Source: Collimonas humicola
GTDB lineage: Bacteria > Pseudomonadota > Gammaproteobacteria > Burkholderiales > Burkholderiaceae_D
Length of the DNA stretch: 64,000 nucleotides
Assembly: GCF_018304945.1 (NCBI RefSeq)
Contig: NZ_JAGQEE010000001.1
Span: 1,674,001-1,738,000 of the forward strand
Reading direction: 5' to 3'
Below are positions 54,413 through 62,646 of this stretch, piece after piece. Each line of letters opens with the position of its first letter. Positions within the stretch are counted from its first letter, which is position 1. A program made the translations under genes and the position numbers. The notes under the pieces are model-generated. The model made no database searches, had not been told where the DNA came from, and saw only the letters and a list, made by a program, of their open reading frames with translations.

Positions 54413-54742
54413 TTAGCTCTGCACTAAAAATCTACCAGCCTTCGCAGTAAGCAGCTTCACCAGTTCAGGCTGCATGTACTCATAGTCATCCGGGATATCG
54501 AGGCAAATAATCCGCTTGCCGCCGAGATGGGTCTTGAATTTGGCAGATAACTTGCTGCGATGAGCCTTCTCCATCACGAAAATGATCGTCGCCCATTCAA
54601 TCTGCTCCGTCGACAAGGGAACAGTCGCGTCGCCGCCCAAGCCGGCCGAATCGCTTTCAACGCCTGGCCAGGTGGAAAAAACTTGTTCCGCGGTCGGGCT
54701 CCTTAGGCGGTTCTGACTGCAAATGAATAGTGCTCGTTTCAT
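54413..54742 (-). CDS. Low-molecular-weight phosphotyrosine phosphatase-like protein
   Basis: A 109-residue protein from ATG at 54742. The N-terminal CSQNRLRS is a C-x5-R phosphatase loop; MEKAHRSKLSAKFKTHLGGK and LDIPDDYEYMQPELVKLL are typical of the small predicted tyrosine phosphatase family in proteobacteria. It lacks the usual C-terminal DP loop of classical LMW-PTPs. It may be original chromosomal sequence next to comEC or part of the island. Confidence 0.8.
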   Translation of the reverse strand: MKRALFICSQNRLRSPTAEQVFSTWPGVESDSAGLGGDATVPLSTEQIEWATIIFVMEKAHRSKLSAKFKTHLGGKRIICLDIPDDYEYMQPELVKLLTAKAGRFLVQS

Positions 54743-54816
54743 CAAATATGAATCCAGGTTAACAACGCTGCCAATTGCGCAGATGATCGCCGATAAGCAA
54801 GTTAAAGGCTATCAGA

Positions 54817-57249
54817 TCAACGCCCGTACCAATACCGGCGATGTTGGTTCCTGTAGGTATCCACCGTCACGTCATCTCCAAATTTCAACAAGATCGCTCC
54901 TCCTTCGTCGTTCCGGAATCCCTCTACCCCGCGTTCCTGATAGCGCGCCGCCACCTGCTGTTTGGGATGATGAAACCGGTTGCGATAGCCGACCTGGAAC
55001 AACACAATCTGAGGATCAACCTGCGCCAGGAATGCCGCCGTGGATGAAGTCCCGCTGCCGTGATGCGGCGCCAGCAGCACAGTGGATTTCAAATCCTCGC
55101 CATAGCGGGCAACCAGCTGCTGCTCCTGCGCGGCTTCGATATCTCCGGGCAGCAAAATGGCATGCGGGCCATGGCTGACCTTGAGCGTGCAACTGACTAT
55201 GTGCGGTTTGCTTTTTTGTTGCGCGGCCGATGCCTGGTATTGCGCAATATCCGGATACAGCATTTCGAATTTCATCTCTCCCCACTGCCATGCCTGCCCT
55301 GCGTGACAAGCTTGATGATCGGCCGCGGCCTGGACGATCGGATGCTGCGGCGGCAGCGATGAATACACTTTTCCGACCTTGACGGCATCCATGACCGACA
55401 GGGCGCCGCCGGCATGGTCGTTGTGGACATGCGATATCACCAGCGCGTCCAGCGCGGTGATGCCGCGCGCTTTCAGGTAGGGGACGATGACGCGGTTGCC
55501 GGCGTCGGATCCGGGCGAGTGGTAGGGACCGCTGTCGTACAGCAGGCGCTGGTCGGCTGTTTCCACCAGCACCGCCATGCCCTGGCCGACGTCGAGGGCG
55601 GTCACCCACATTTCACCGGCGGGCGGACGGCTGCCGTTATCCAACAGCAGGGGCAGCCAGCCGGCCAGCGCCAGCCAGCGCAGGGGCCAGCCGCGCGGCG
55701 CCAGCAGCCACACGGTGGACAGCAAGGCCAGCGCGGAGGTCCACGCCGGCGGCGCCGGCGTCTGCCATACCGCAAACGGCAAGGCGCTGAGCCAGCCCAA
55801 CAGCAGCGCCAATTGTTCCAGCAGCAGATGCGCGGCGCGCCACAGCCAGGTCGACAGCGGCGCCGGCAGCGCACTGGCGATCAGCGTCAGCGGCGTCACC
55901 ACCAGGCCGACCAATGGAATCGCCACGGCATTGGCCAGCGGCGCAATCAGCGAAACACGTCCGAACAACAGGACAGTAAGCGGCAGCAGGCCGATGGTGA
56001 CCGCATATTGCGTGGCGCCGGCGGCCCGCAAGCCTTGCCACCATGTTGAAATGCGCGTATTGCCATCATCGCGCGCGGCCGGCCGGCGGCCGACGCTGGT
56101 GTACAGGATCACGCCGACGGCGCAGAACGATAGCCAGAATCCAGGCCACAGCACGGCCCAGGGATCGACCAGCAATACCACAAGGAGCGCGATGCACAGC
56201 ACGTGCGAAACGCTGGCGATGCGGCCGCTCCACAAAGCCAGCGCCACTACCAGCAGCATGTACAGGGTGCGTTGCGCCGGTATGCCGAAGCCGGCCAGCA
56301 GCACATAGGCCAGGGCGGCCAGCGCGCCGCTCAGGGCGGCGGCTTTTTGCGTCGGCAGCAGCAAGGGCAAGGCAGCCTTTGTGAAAAAAGAACGCCGCCA
56401 TAACGCAGCCATGGCGGCGGCGAACATGCCGGCAATCATGGTGATGTGCAAGCCTGAGATCGCGACCAGGTGGCTGATGCCGGTGCGGTTGAAGATTTCC
56501 CAGTCGGACTGGTCGATGGCGCGCTGGTCGCCGATCGCCAGCGCCACCAGCACGCCGGCGTAGCGATGTCCGGGCAAGGCATCCAGGATGCGTTCGCGCA
56601 AACGGCCGCGCAACAGCTCCACCAGATTGCCAGGGCTGAATACAAACGGCTGCAATTGGCGGTTCCCTGAACTCGCTCCCGGGTCGCCGCGGACATAGCC
56701 GGTAGCGCGCAGGTTGCGCTCCAGCAGCCAGGCCTCATAGTCGAACGCATGCGGATTGGCGTTGCCATGGGGCCGCTTCAAACGCACCGTCAGCTGCCAG
56801 CGCGCTCCTGCGGCAAGCAGCGGCTGCGGCGCTTGCTCCTGGTCGCCGTTGCGGTACCAGGCCAGCGCCAGGCGCTGCGGGATGAGCGGCGACTCACCGT
56901 CCTGCTGCACGACATTTTCGACGGCAAAATCGAAGCGCGCGCCTGTTTCAAAATTCGATGGCAGGCTGGCTATCGTGCCAATCACCGTGACATCGCGCCC
57001 TTCCCATTCCGGCGCCAGCTCTTGCCGCAAGTAGCAATGCGCGAACAAGGCCGCCCAGGCGAAGCCGCAGGCAAAACCTGCCAGCAGGCGGGCGGCAAAC
57101 CTGAGCTGCCAATTGGGGATCTTATAAGCCGCGCAAGCCAGCGATATCGCCGCCGGCGCCAGGCCTGCCAGCAGCCAGACTGGCGGCAAGACCGCCTGAA
57201 TTTGCAAAAAGACAACCCCAAGCAGGAAGCCGATGATCGCGCTACGCAT
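54817..57249 (-). CDS. comEC: Competence/DNA uptake channel protein ComEC
   Basis: An 810-residue protein from ATG at 57249 (MRSAIIGFLLGVV), with GGAG upstream. The open frame extends 65 codons further but overlaps tatD. It has an N-terminal membrane segment and OB-like region, the competence domain with many helices (LVAISGLHITMIAGMFAAAM) and a C-terminal metallo-beta-lactamase-like domain (VISHVHNDHAGG, APHHGSGTS). It moves single-stranded DNA across the inner membrane. This is the intact copy; its last two thirds are duplicated at 38951-40597. Confidence 0.93.
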   Translation of the reverse strand: MRSAIIGFLLGVVFLQIQAVLPPVWLLAGLAPAAISLACAAYKIPNWQLRFAARLLAGFACGFAWAALFAHCYLRQELAPEWEGRDVTVIGTIASLPSNFETGARFDFAVENVVQQDGESPLIPQRLALAWYRNGDQEQAPQPLLAAGARWQLTVRLKRPHGNANPHAFDYEAWLLERNLRATGYVRGDPGASSGNRQLQPFVFSPGNLVELLRGRLRERILDALPGHRYAGVLVALAIGDQRAIDQSDWEIFNRTGISHLVAISGLHITMIAGMFAAAMAALWRRSFFTKAALPLLLPTQKAAALSGALAALAYVLLAGFGIPAQRTLYMLLVVALALWSGRIASVSHVLCIALLVVLLVDPWAVLWPGFWLSFCAVGVILYTSVGRRPAARDDGNTRISTWWQGLRAAGATQYAVTIGLLPLTVLLFGRVSLIAPLANAVAIPLVGLVVTPLTLIASALPAPLSTWLWRAAHLLLEQLALLLGWLSALPFAVWQTPAPPAWTSALALLSTVWLLAPRGWPLRWLALAGWLPLLLDNGSRPPAGEMWVTALDVGQGMAVLVETADQRLLYDSGPYHSPGSDAGNRVIVPYLKARGITALDALVISHVHNDHAGGALSVMDAVKVGKVYSSLPPQHPIVQAAADHQACHAGQAWQWGEMKFEMLYPDIAQYQASAAQQKSKPHIVSCTLKVSHGPHAILLPGDIEAAQEQQLVARYGEDLKSTVLLAPHHGSGTSSTAAFLAQVDPQIVLFQVGYRNRFHHPKQQVAARYQERGVEGFRNDEGGAILLKFGDDVTVDTYRNQHRRYWYGR
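54821..56463 (-). repeat. 1.64-kb direct repeat within comEC (right copy)
   Basis: Matches 38955-40597 base for base without gaps at an offset of 15,866. Differences are concentrated in the 3'-most about 550 bp; the remainder is nearly identical, which suggests either recent duplication or gene conversion. Confidence 0.9.
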
Positions 57250-57271
57250 CCGGAGCGCGCTCCTACCTGGT

Positions 57272-58069
57272 TCAGGCCAAGGCCGCCAGGCGCGGCAATG
57301 CGGCGCGGGCGTTGGCGGCAGTGGCATGCGCCAGCTCGGCCAGCGGCATGCCGCGCAGCTCGGCCAGCACGGCGCCGATGCGGGGGATTTGCTGGGGCTG
57401 GTTGGTGGCGGGATGCAGCCATGCCGGGGACATGTCGGGCGCATCGGTTTCCAGCACCAAAGCGTCCAGCGGCAACTCCACCGCCAGGCGGCGGATCTGC
57501 AAAGCGCGGGTAAACGTCATGGCGCCGCCGAAGCCGAGCCGGAAACCCAGGCCGATGAAGGCTTGCGCTTGCTGGAAGCTGCCGTTGAAGGCATGCGCGA
57601 TGCCGCCGGTGACCTTGATCCGGCGCAGATGCTTGAGCAGGATGTCTTGCGAGCGCCGTACGTGCAGCAGCACCGGCAGGCCGAACTCGCGCGCCAGCTT
57701 TAACTGTTCAACATAGAAGTATTCCTGCTTGTCGCGCAAAGGGCCGCGGTCCATGCCGGGCACGAAGAAATCCAGGCCGATTTCACCGATGGCGACAAAG
57801 CGCGGGTCCGCCATGGCCGCGCCGACGGCCGCGCGCAAGGCTAGCAGATCGCCGTCGTCGGCGTGTTCTACATAGAGTGGATGAATGCCAAGCGCATAGC
57901 TGCAGTTAGGCAGTTGCGCGGCCAGCGCCGCCACTGAGGCGAAATTGGCGCGCTCCACTGCCGGGATCACGATCCACCTTACCTGCTGCTCTGCGGCAGC
58001 CGCGGCGACCTGTGCCTGTTCGCCGCCGAATTCAGCGGCATCCAGATGGCAGTGCGTATCTATCCACAT
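57272..58069 (-). CDS. tatD: TatD-family metal-dependent hydrolase
   Basis: A 265-residue TIM-barrel hydrolase. It has DTHCHLD at the start (metal ligands), AIGEIGLDFF, VLLHVRRSQD, GIAHAFNG and the late ETDAPDMSP. Family members are 3'-5' DNA exonucleases or deacylases acting in the cytoplasm. It lies 22 nt upstream of comEC on the same strand, so the two are probably co-transcribed, as an exonuclease and a DNA-uptake channel. Confidence 0.93.
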   Translation of the reverse strand: MWIDTHCHLDAAEFGGEQAQVAAAAAEQQVRWIVIPAVERANFASVAALAAQLPNCSYALGIHPLYVEHADDGDLLALRAAVGAAMADPRFVAIGEIGLDFFVPGMDRGPLRDKQEYFYVEQLKLAREFGLPVLLHVRRSQDILLKHLRRIKVTGGIAHAFNGSFQQAQAFIGLGFRLGFGGAMTFTRALQIRRLAVELPLDALVLETDAPDMSPAWLHPATNQPQQIPRIGAVLAELRGMPLAELAHATAANARAALPRLAALA

Positions 58070-58097
58070 CGGGCGATCCTTGGGAAATTATCAGGCG

Positions 58098-58121
58098 CAT
58101 ATCAGACACATATCAGACACA
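58098..58121. repeat. Short tandem repeat between tatD and the flavin reductase gene
   Basis: Two head-to-tail copies of an 11-12-bp CATATCAGACA unit, with a weaker third (CTATCAGGCG-like) before them. They lie in the divergent promoter region and might be protein-binding sites; nothing firmer can be said. Confidence 0.4.
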
Positions 58122-58297
58122 TCAACGCCTGGCGGATTAATAGATTGATATCGTAGCATGGGCAAACCTGGCCTCGCATAAGTCCAAACATAAACATTTC
58201 TCGTTTGGCGTGGTGCTTCGTAAATGGGGGGAGCGCCACACTAACCCGTTTGCCTGATAACATGATGCAAAAAAGCATTTGTCAGAAAGCAATCTAG

Positions 58298-59302
58298 ATG
58301 TCCACCGCAAACCAGCCGTCAACTCCGTTCGACCAGCGCGAATTCCGCAACGCCCTGGGAACCTTCACCACCGGCGTCACCATCATTACCGCCTGCCAGG
58401 CCGACGGCAAGCTGGTTGGCGTCACAGCCAACAGCTTCAACTCGGTCTCGCTGGATCCGCCGCTGGTGCTATGGAGCCTGGCCAAGTCATCCAACAGCCT
58501 GGCGGCGTTTGAAGCCGCCGAACACTGGGCTGTGCACATCCTGTCGCACGACCAGGACCAGCTGGCCACCCATTTCAGCAAGCGCGCCCACGACAAGTTC
58601 GCCGGCCTGGAGATCGAGTCCGGCATGGGCGGCGCGCCCTTGCTGGCCGGCTGCACCACCCGCATGCAATGCAAGACCGCCTACCGCTATGATGGCGGCG
58701 ACCATATCATCATGGTCGGCGAGGTGATGCATTTCGAGCATTCCGATATCGCCCCGCTGGTCTATCAGCGCGGCAATTACGCCATCGCCACCCGCAAGGA
58801 GCTGGCCGACGAAGCGGAAGCCTTGATCAAGGCCACTGCAGCCTCCAGCAGCTTCGATGAAAGTTCGATGAGCTACCTGCTCGGCAGCGCGTATTTCCAT
58901 CTGTACGGCAAGCTGCGCGAATTCGGCGCCGCCAAGGGCCTGAACGATGCCGAGTTTTTTGTGCTCAATACGCTGGCGGCGCGCGACGGCCGCAGCCTGG
59001 CGGAACTGAACCGCCTGTTCGTGTATGCCGGCCATACGCCGCTGATCAATGTGCTGGACGACATGACCGCGCGCGGCTTGCTGCAGGTCGTGGTGGATAA
59101 AGGCGAACGCAACGACCACGGCCTGTTCTACCTGACCGCCATCGGACGCGCCCTGGCGCAGGAGATCGGCGACAGCGGCAAGCAGACCGAGCTGGCGCTG
59201 CTGAACAGCCTGGGCGCGGTCGACACCGTCGCCCTGCGCACCCTGCTGCGACGCTTCATCAGCCTGACCGACGACGGCAAGCTGCCGCTGGATGAGGAGT
59301 AA
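58298..59302 (+). CDS. Flavin reductase fused to a MarR-like domain
   Basis: A 334-residue two-domain protein. Residues about 10-170 form the FMN reductase split barrel of the reductase component of two-component monooxygenases (RNALGTFTTGVTIITA, GVTANSFNSVSLDPPLVLWS). Residues about 185-320 form a MarR-type winged helix (LNDAEFFVLNTLAARDGRSL, TPLINVLDDMTARGLLQVV). Such fusions supply reduced flavin to aromatic hydroxylases, the MarR part probably acting as an effector-sensing domain rather than a DNA binder. No oxygenase partner is in the window. It precedes a LysR gene and a transporter/amidase set. Confidence 0.88.
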   Translation: MSTANQPSTPFDQREFRNALGTFTTGVTIITACQADGKLVGVTANSFNSVSLDPPLVLWSLAKSSNSLAAFEAAEHWAVHILSHDQDQLATHFSKRAHDKFAGLEIESGMGGAPLLAGCTTRMQCKTAYRYDGGDHIIMVGEVMHFEHSDIAPLVYQRGNYAIATRKELADEAEALIKATAASSSFDESSMSYLLGSAYFHLYGKLREFGAAKGLNDAEFFVLNTLAARDGRSLAELNRLFVYAGHTPLINVLDDMTARGLLQVVVDKGERNDHGLFYLTAIGRALAQEIGDSGKQTELALLNSLGAVDTVALRTLLRRFISLTDDGKLPLDEE

Positions 59303-59374
59303 GCCCGTCCTTCTGCCGCGGATCGCAATGCGCTACACTGCAGTACGACCCATCATAGATTCCGGACAGCGCCG

Positions 59375-60325
59375 ATGAACATCCGCTTCCTCGAAACCTT
59401 CGTCTGGCTGGCCAAGCTCAAGAATTTCCGGCTGACGGCAGAAAAGCTTCACACTACGCAGGCCGCGGTATCGAGCCGCATTGCCACGCTGGAGCAGGAT
59501 TTCGGCGTGCGCCTGTTCGACCGCGGCGCCCGCGAAGTGGCCCTGACTACCGATGGCGGCAAGGCGCTGGCGTACGCCGAGCGCATCGTCAAGCTGATGC
59601 GCGAGATGAAGGACGAGATGTCGGCCAAGGATCATTATTCCGGCGTGCTGCGCATCGGCGTGATCGAATCGATCGTGCACAGCTGGTTCCCGGACCTGAT
59701 CGGCCGCATCCACAAGCTGTTTCCTCAGCTGGAAATCGAAATCGCCAGCGACACCACCATCCACCTGCGCGAACAGTTCAGCAAGGGCGACCTCGACCTG
59801 GTGCTGCAGGCGGAAGCGGTGATCGCGCCGAATATCCGCAATCTCAAGCTGTGCGAATTCCCGATGCGCTGGGTCGGCAGCGCCAAGCTCGACATCGGCA
59901 ATGAAACCCTGAGCCTGTCCGACCTGGCGGCCTTCCCGCTGGTCAGCTTCGCCCGCAATTCCGGGCCGCATACCGTGCTGGAGCAACTGTTTTCCGACAG
60001 CGAGCGCGGCTCCCTGCATATCAATTGCATCACTTCTGTCGCCACCATGATACGGCTGGTCAGCGACGGCTTCGGCGTGGCGGTGGTGCCGCCGGCCATC
60101 ATCCAGCGCGAACTGAACGACGGCAGCCTGCAGCAGCTGCGGGTCGACGCCGATTTCCCGGCGCTGCAGCTGATGGCCTCGTTCCGCAACGATCCGGAAA
60201 ATGCCTTGACCGAAACCATCGCCAGCATCGCCCAGGAAACCGCCTCTGAATTCGCACTCAATTGGGGACCGGAGATCGCCAGGCTGCCGGCTGAGCCGCT
60301 GGAACTGCCGTTTCCCCCGGTATAA
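59375..60325 (+). CDS. LysR-family transcriptional regulator
   Basis: A 316-residue LysR protein. The winged helix-turn-helix at 1-65 (FRLTAEKLHTTQAAVSSRIA, LFDRGAREVALTTDGG) is followed by a two-lobed effector-binding domain. It probably controls the MFS/DUF2848/amidase genes that follow on the same strand, in response to their substrate. It lies 72 nt after the flavin reductase gene. Confidence 0.9.
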   Translation: MNIRFLETFVWLAKLKNFRLTAEKLHTTQAAVSSRIATLEQDFGVRLFDRGAREVALTTDGGKALAYAERIVKLMREMKDEMSAKDHYSGVLRIGVIESIVHSWFPDLIGRIHKLFPQLEIEIASDTTIHLREQFSKGDLDLVLQAEAVIAPNIRNLKLCEFPMRWVGSAKLDIGNETLSLSDLAAFPLVSFARNSGPHTVLEQLFSDSERGSLHINCITSVATMIRLVSDGFGVAVVPPAIIQRELNDGSLQQLRVDADFPALQLMASFRNDPENALTETIASIAQETASEFALNWGPEIARLPAEPLELPFPPV

Positions 60326-60552
60326 GATTGCCAGGTCTGCACCGGCGCTATTGGTGCGCACCCGCCCCAACTTTGCTCATAAGATTTTCCAATCAATCGC
60401 GCTGACAATTTCTTGTTGGACAGCCGTCAGCCCCTTACGCATACTCGATTCATCCGGCAGCACGCGCAGCCGCCGGTGACGGCCGTCACAGAAACGCCGC
60501 TTCATCCTGCACCGCCCGCGGCGCAGCAGAATCCTCTATCGGGTGACATCAC

Positions 60553-61839
60553 ATGAGCAACAATATCAACGCAGCGCCAGATTTGCTGGAAAGCACTTAT
60601 CGGAAAATCGCCTGGCGCCTGATTCCTTTCCTGGTTTTCCTGTTCGTGCTGGCCTGGATAGACCGCGTCAATGTCGGCTTCGCCAAGCTGCAGATGCTGC
60701 AGGACCTGCAGTTCAGCGAGGCGATCTATGGGCTGGGCGCAGGCATCTTCTTCGTCGGCTATTTCCTGTTCGAGGTGCCGAGCAACCTGCTGCTGGAAAA
60801 AATCGGCGCCCGCAAAACCTTGGCGCGCATCACTATCCTGTGGGGCCTGACCTCGATGGCGATGGTGTATGTGAAGACGCCCGCCATGTTTTATATCATC
60901 CGCTTTTTCCTGGGCGTGTTCGAAGCCGGCTTCTTCCCCGGCGTGGTGCTGTACCTGACCTACTGGTTCCCGGCCGAGCGGCGCGCTCGCGTCAACGGCT
61001 TATTCATGACCTCGTTCGCCATCGCCGGCGTGGTCGGCGGACCGATTGCCGGCTTCATCATGAGCGCCATGGACGGCGTCGGCCATTTCGCCAACTGGCA
61101 GTGGCTGTTCCTGCTGGAAGGGATTCCCTCTGTGATCGCCGGCATCCTGGTGCTGATCTATCTGCCGGAAAAACCAGTCAACGCCAGATGGCTGCTGGCT
61201 GCCGAACAGCAGGCGGTGACCCGGGCGCTGGCGGCGGAAAACCATGGCCACAAGCATGCTTCGCTGCGCGACGCCTGCCTCAATTCCCGCGTCTGGATCT
61301 GCGCCGCGGTGTATTTCTGCGTGGTCAGCGGCAATGCCACGATCGCCTTCTGGTCGCCGTCCATCATCAAGGAAATCGGCGTGGTCGGCAACCTGCAGAT
61401 CGGCCTGATTTCGGCTATTCCTTTTCTGGCCGGCACCATCGCCATGGTGTGGAACGGCATCCATTCCGACAAGAGCGGCGAGCGGCGCCTGCATTGCGCC
61501 ATAGCCACGCTGGTGGCCAGCATCGGCCTGATACTGACCGGCTTCTTCCTCGGCAATGCGGTGCTGGCGCTGTGCGCCTTGACGCTGGCGGCGATCGGCA
61601 TCCTGGCGGCATTTCCGGTGTTCTGGTCGATTCCGGCAGCCTTCCTGACCGGCACCGCGGCCGCCGGCGGCATTGCGCTGATCAATTCGATCGGCAACCT
61701 GGCCGGCTTTGCCGCGCCTTACATGATCGGCTCGCTCAAGACCAGCACCGGCAGCTTGTCTGCAGGCTTGTACTTTGTCGCCGGGCTGGAATTCACGGCG
61801 ACGGTGCTGGTCTTGCTGTTCATAAAAAAAGTCCGCTGA
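60553..61839 (+). CDS. MFS importer, anion:cation symporter family
   Basis: A 428-residue permease with 12 membrane segments. The N-terminal YRKIAWRLIPFLVFLFVLAW, then DRVNVGFAKLQM and the GYFLFEVPSNLLLEKIGARK motif are typical of the ACS group (phthalate, 4-hydroxyphenylacetate, glucarate, tartrate transporters). It probably imports the carboxylate or amide broken down by the downstream enzymes. It is the first gene of the set with the DUF2848 protein and amidase. Confidence 0.9.
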   Translation: MSNNINAAPDLLESTYRKIAWRLIPFLVFLFVLAWIDRVNVGFAKLQMLQDLQFSEAIYGLGAGIFFVGYFLFEVPSNLLLEKIGARKTLARITILWGLTSMAMVYVKTPAMFYIIRFFLGVFEAGFFPGVVLYLTYWFPAERRARVNGLFMTSFAIAGVVGGPIAGFIMSAMDGVGHFANWQWLFLLEGIPSVIAGILVLIYLPEKPVNARWLLAAEQQAVTRALAAENHGHKHASLRDACLNSRVWICAAVYFCVVSGNATIAFWSPSIIKEIGVVGNLQIGLISAIPFLAGTIAMVWNGIHSDKSGERRLHCAIATLVASIGLILTGFFLGNAVLALCALTLAAIGILAAFPVFWSIPAAFLTGTAAAGGIALINSIGNLAGFAAPYMIGSLKTSTGSLSAGLYFVAGLEFTATVLVLLFIKKVR

Positions 61840-61914
61840 TCCTGCTGTCCTGTTTTACCGGCCGCTTTGCCGGCCGGATCCGTCACGCTCCATTTCTTTA
61901 AAGCTGGAATCATC

Positions 61915-62601
61915 ATGCATATTTCTTTTCAGGTAGACACCGAACATGGCTCGCGCCAGCTCGATACCGACATCCACACCCTGATCGTCGCCGGCTGGGC
62001 CGGGCGCGACCACGCCGCCATCGAGCACCACATTGAAGAACTGGCCGCACTCGGCATTTCGCGCCCGAGCGCGGTGCCGCTGTATTACCGCATCGCCAGC
62101 AACCAGCTGACGCAAGCGTCGCAGGTTCAGGTAGTCGGGCCGGATTCTTCCGGCGAGGTGGAAACCTTTGTCTTCGCCGCCGGCGGCGAGCTGTATGTCA
62201 GCATCGCCTCCGACCATACCGACCGCAAGCTGGAAGCGCATAGCGTGGCGCTGTCGAAACAGGCTTGCGTCAAGCCGGTGGCAAGCCGTGCCTGGCGCCT
62301 GGCCGAGGTAGCCGACTACTGGGATGAGCTGGTGATCCGATCCTACATCGAGGAAAACGGCGCCCGGCTGCTGTACCAGGAAGGCGCGCTGGCTTCGCTG
62401 CGCACGCCGCAGGACCTGATCGCCGGCTACACCGGCGGCGCAGTCATCCTGCCGGAGGGCAGCGGCATGACCTGCGGCACCGTGGCGGCGATCGGCGGCA
62501 TCCGGCCGGCGCATTCATTTACAATGGAATTGTTCGATCCGCGCCGGCAACGCGCGCTGCGCCATCACTACACTGTGGAAGTGCTGCCCGAAGTCGCCTA
62601 A
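61915..62601 (+). CDS. DUF2848 protein (fumarylacetoacetate hydrolase-like)
   Basis: A 228-residue protein from ATG at 61915 (MHISFQVD), chosen for the GGA a few bases before it. It has VAGWAGRDHAAIEHHIEELA, the conserved PLYYRIA, SDHTDRKLEAHSVALSKQAC and TCGTVAAIGGI. DUF2848 proteins have a fumarylacetoacetate hydrolase-like fold and occur in catabolic operons, commonly with amidases and MFS importers. The reaction is unknown. Confidence 0.87.
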   Translation: MHISFQVDTEHGSRQLDTDIHTLIVAGWAGRDHAAIEHHIEELAALGISRPSAVPLYYRIASNQLTQASQVQVVGPDSSGEVETFVFAAGGELYVSIASDHTDRKLEAHSVALSKQACVKPVASRAWRLAEVADYWDELVIRSYIEENGARLLYQEGALASLRTPQDLIAGYTGGAVILPEGSGMTCGTVAAIGGIRPAHSFTMELFDPRRQRALRHHYTVEVLPEVA

Positions 62602-62646
62602 CGGGACCTGAATCCAGCACCGCCTTTACTTCATTTGCGAGCATGT

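Larger units (their letters stand above)
40598..54820. mobile_element. Genomic island between the two comEC copies
   Basis: About 14.2 kb of mostly AT-richer DNA that interrupts the exporter-comEC-tatD order. Signs of mobility are flanking 1.64-kb comEC direct repeats, a 24-bp direct repeat, a truncated tyrosine recombinase and ICE-type small proteins. Cargo: channel fusion, antiviral reverse transcriptase, HTH-ImmA/beta pair, RHS toxin system and a phosphatase-like protein. Recombination between the comEC repeats would delete 15,866 bp and leave one intact comEC. The exact outer boundary is uncertain. Confidence 0.75.
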
